Source of the DNA: Pseudomonas sp. UBA4194
Lineage (GTDB): Bacteria > Pseudomonadota > Gammaproteobacteria > Pseudomonadales > Pseudomonadaceae
Direction: 5' to 3'
Length of the DNA stretch: 35,039 nt
Assembly (NCBI RefSeq): GCF_002379585.1
Contig: NZ_DFUE01000019.1
Location: 1-35,039, forward strand
Under the pieces are notes generated by a model that worked only from the letters and a program-made list of their open reading frames with translations, ran no database searches and was not told where the DNA came from. Shown piece after piece: positions 33,109 to 35,039 of the stretch (its first letter is position 1; each line of letters starts with the position of its first letter). The position numbers and the translations under genes are program-made.

Positions 33109-33464
33109 GCAAGGCTGGATTCTGGGGCGCTCCGGCCGGCCCCATCGCGGGTAGAACCCGCTCCCACAGGGGGGACCGTATTTCAGGTTTGCATCTTCGG
33201 TGAGAGTGCTGCACCCATTGGGTAGAACCTGCTTCCACAGAGGGATCGGGTTTCAGGTTTGCATCCTTGGTGAGAGTAATGCCGCCATCGCGGGTAGAAC
33301 CCGCTCCCACAGGGGGGACCGTGTTTCAGGGTTGCATCCTCGGTGAGAGTGCTGCCCCCATCGCGGGGCTGGGGGGATGGGCGCAGTAGCGCTATTGTGG
33401 GAGCGGGTTCTACCCGCGATGGGGCCAGCCCTGCCCACATCCATGTCCCTGCTTGGAGACAAAC
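33109..33464. other. Repeat-filled intergenic region before D-aminoacylase
   Basis: This 356-bp gap is almost entirely occupied by the REP cluster (33138-33426). After it come only about 40 bp with the GGAG ribosome site (33455-33458) of the next gene. ORFs on the minus strand here are repeat translations and are not genes. No separate promoter was recognised. Confidence 0.8.
33138..33426. repeat. Cluster of P. putida-type REP elements in tandem with an inverted end copy
   Basis: A REP core (CATCGCGGGTAGAACCCGCT, then CCCACAGG) plus a roughly 40-bp tail (TTTCAGGTTTGCAT, GGTGAGAGTGCTGC) repeats at 33141, 33214 and 33284 with periods of 70-73 bp. A truncated fourth start lies at 33357. A final REP at 33396-33426 is inverted and is identical over 31 of 31 bases to the reverse complement of 33138-33168. 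The second unit is the most diverged. The core resembles the 35-bp P. putida REP family known from KT2440. Confidence 0.88.
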
Positions 33465-34904
33465 ATGCAGTTTGATCTACTGATCCGCCAGGCGCAGATC
33501 ATTGATGGCAACGACCGGCCGGGCTATGTCGCCGACGTGGGGGTCAGTCAGGGACGCATCCTGCGCATCGGCGAGCTCAGCGCCCATACCGCCGTCGAGG
33601 ACATCGACGGCCATGGCCGTGTGCTGGCGCCGGGGTTCATCGACGTACACACCCATGATGACACCGCGGTGATCCGCCGGCCGCAGATGCTGCCTAAGCT
33701 CAGCCAGGGCGTGACCACGGTGGTGGTGGGCAACTGCGGCATCAGCGCCGCGCCGGTGAGCTTGCGTGGCGACCCTCCCGATCCGATGAACCTGCTCGGC
33801 ACGGCGAAGGATTTCATCTACCCGCGCTTCGCCGACTATCGCGCTGCGGTCGAGGCTGCTCAGCCGGCCCTGAACGTTGCTGCTCTGGTGGGCCACACCG
33901 CGCTTCGCAGCAACCACATGGACGACCTCTACCGCACGGCAACTGCTGGGGAAATCAGCGCGATGCGCCAGCAGCTCCGGGAGTGCCTGGCCGACGGTGC
34001 GCTGGGACTGTCCACGGGGCTGGCCTATGCCAGCGCTTACTCGGCCTCCACCGATGAAGTGCAGCAATTGGCCGAAGAACTCCAGGGTTGTGGCGCGGTG
34101 TACGCCACCCACCTGCGCAGCGAATTCGAACCGGTGCTGGAGGCCATGGACGAAGCGTTCCAGATTGCTCGCCATGCCCGAGCGCCGCTGATCATCTCCC
34201 ACCTCAAGTGTGCTAGCGCGGGTAATTGGGGGCGCAGCCCGCAGTTGATCCAGGCGCTGGAGACGGCCGCACAAGGGCAACCGGTGGGGTGCGATTGCTA
34301 TCCCTATGCAGCGAGTTCTTCGACGCTCGATCTCAAGCAGGTCACCGATGCGCACCGCATTACCATCACCTGGTCGACCCCGCACCCGGACATGAGCGGG
34401 CGCGACTTGATCGATATCGCCGAGCAATGGGGGCTGTCGCTGATCGAAACGGCCACTCGGTTGCAGCCTGCGGGTGCGGTGTACTACGGCATGGACGAGA
34501 GCGACGTGCGACGCATTCTGGCTCATCCGTTGTCGATGATTGGCTCGGACGGCTTGCCGGATGATCCCTTTCCCCATCCTCGGCTGTGGGGTGCGTTCCC
34601 GCGGGTACTGGGGCATTACAGCCGCGATGTGGGGTTGTTTGCGCTGCACACGGCGGTGCACAAGATGACCGGGCTGAGTGCTGCACGGTTCGGTCTGGTG
34701 GGGCGCGGGCTGATCGAAGAGGGGTATTGCGCGGACCTGGTGTTGTTCGATGCCGAGCGGGTGCGGGATGTGGCGGATTTCAGCGAGCCGCAGCAGGCGG
34801 CGCAAGGGATCGAAGGGGTTTGGGTGAATGGGGTGTGTAGTTTTGTGGCGGGAGGGGCAACCGGACGCAGGGCTGGACGGTTTTTGCGGCGGGAGGGGGA
34901 ATAG
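33465..34904 (+). CDS. N-acyl-D-amino-acid deacylase (D-aminoacylase)
   Basis: A 479-aa amidohydrolase-fold enzyme that would cleave N-acyl-D-amino acids to D-amino acid and carboxylate in the cytoplasm. The zinc-site residues known in the Alcaligenes enzyme are all visible: GFIDVHTHDD (His62, His64), VVGNCG (Cys91), ATHLRSE (about His216), ISHLK (about His246) and GSDG (about Asp362). The opening DLLIRQAQIIDGN and the closing GYCADLVLFDAERVRD are typical of the family. GGAG 6 nt before the ATG at 33465 fixes the start; a TTG at 33453 overlaps that site. No linked transporter or racemase is within the window, so the natural substrate is unknown. Confidence 0.92.
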   Translation: MQFDLLIRQAQIIDGNDRPGYVADVGVSQGRILRIGELSAHTAVEDIDGHGRVLAPGFIDVHTHDDTAVIRRPQMLPKLSQGVTTVVVGNCGISAAPVSLRGDPPDPMNLLGTAKDFIYPRFADYRAAVEAAQPALNVAALVGHTALRSNHMDDLYRTATAGEISAMRQQLRECLADGALGLSTGLAYASAYSASTDEVQQLAEELQGCGAVYATHLRSEFEPVLEAMDEAFQIARHARAPLIISHLKCASAGNWGRSPQLIQALETAAQGQPVGCDCYPYAASSSTLDLKQVTDAHRITITWSTPHPDMSGRDLIDIAEQWGLSLIETATRLQPAGAVYYGMDESDVRRILAHPLSMIGSDGLPDDPFPHPRLWGAFPRVLGHYSRDVGLFALHTAVHKMTGLSAARFGLVGRGLIEEGYCADLVLFDAERVRDVADFSEPQQAAQGIEGVWVNGVCSFVAGGATGRRAGRFLRREGE

Positions 34905-35039
34905 TTGGGTGGGGGGCGTGGTTCGGCGTAGGGATTTGTGGGGGATGGTCCCCTCACCCTAGCCCTCTCCCTGGGGGAGAGGGGACTGTATGGCGGTGTT
35001 GCGGCTGTCGGGGATCTGCTTTAGCCCCCTCTCCCTCAG
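34905..35039. repeat. Dispersed repeat with strong hairpin at window end
   Basis: Positions 34931-34960 are the inverted partner of 31573-31602. Directly after it CCCTCTCCC-TGG-GGGAGAGGG (34963-34983) forms a perfect 9-bp stem that could terminate the D-aminoacylase transcript. The last 14 bases (CCCCTCTCCCTCAG) look like the beginning of another copy cut by the window edge. Confidence 0.7.

Noticed and set aside
33141..33367. Regular 70-73-bp repeats considered as a CRISPR array
   Set aside because: The whole unit, including the supposed spacer, is repeated, and the core is a REP palindrome; no cas genes are present.
33183..33462. Small minus-strand ORFs in the REP cluster
   Set aside because: They are translations of the tandem repeats and share no features with real proteins.

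Overview
The window comes from a Pseudomonas chromosome, most likely the P. putida group. The coding style is GC-rich. The extragenic palindromes near 33.14-33.43 kb match, from memory, the P. putida REP family. The genes recBCD, mmsAB, mdaB and the amino-acid ABC transporter are typical of that genus. No tRNA, rRNA, phage gene, transposase or CRISPR array was seen.

Layout. (1) 0.17-9.4 kb: recC-recB-recD, a tight operon with 4-bp ATGA overlaps and no ptrA. (2) 9.4-11.8 kb, minus strand: a polar amino-acid ABC uptake system, with a periplasmic binding protein followed by one polypeptide that fuses permease and ATPase. (3) 12.1-15.5 kb: a LysR regulator divergent from mmsA-mmsB (valine, isobutyrate and beta-alanine catabolism). 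(4) 15.6-29.6 kb: a fimbrial and phosphorelay island, the most interesting part. (5) 29.9-31.6 kb: mdaB (quinone reductase) and a LysR regulator, with palindromic repeats between them. (6) 31.7-34.9 kb: an uncharacterised lipoprotein, a REP cluster and a D-aminoacylase, bracketed by inverted copies of a short repeat.

The island holds, on the plus strand, hybrid kinase 1, a receiver-EAL phosphodiesterase, hybrid kinase 2 with a C-terminal HPt, and an RcsB-type response regulator. From memory this is the gene order of the pvrS-pvrR-rcsC-rcsB cassette next to cupD in P. aeruginosa PA14. To its right, on the minus strand, lies a chaperone-usher operon: pilin, chaperone, usher, tip adhesin. To its left is a second, frameshifted copy of the tip adhesin in the same orientation, so the regulatory cassette is bracketed by direct-repeat adhesin genes.

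The strongest new signal is regulatory. The pilin operon and the orphan adhesin each carry the same upstream block: TTTAAGAA-N3-TCTGATT, 21 bp, then a TATGAT -10 box. The first part resembles the E. coli RcsB box. A third copy faces hybrid kinase 1. I infer that the RcsB-like regulator encoded between the two adhesins binds these sites, activating both fimbrial promoters and possibly controlling its own cassette. The EAL protein would oppose this output by degrading c-di-GMP. Hairpins at the pilin/chaperone and usher/adhesin junctions probably help set subunit ratios.
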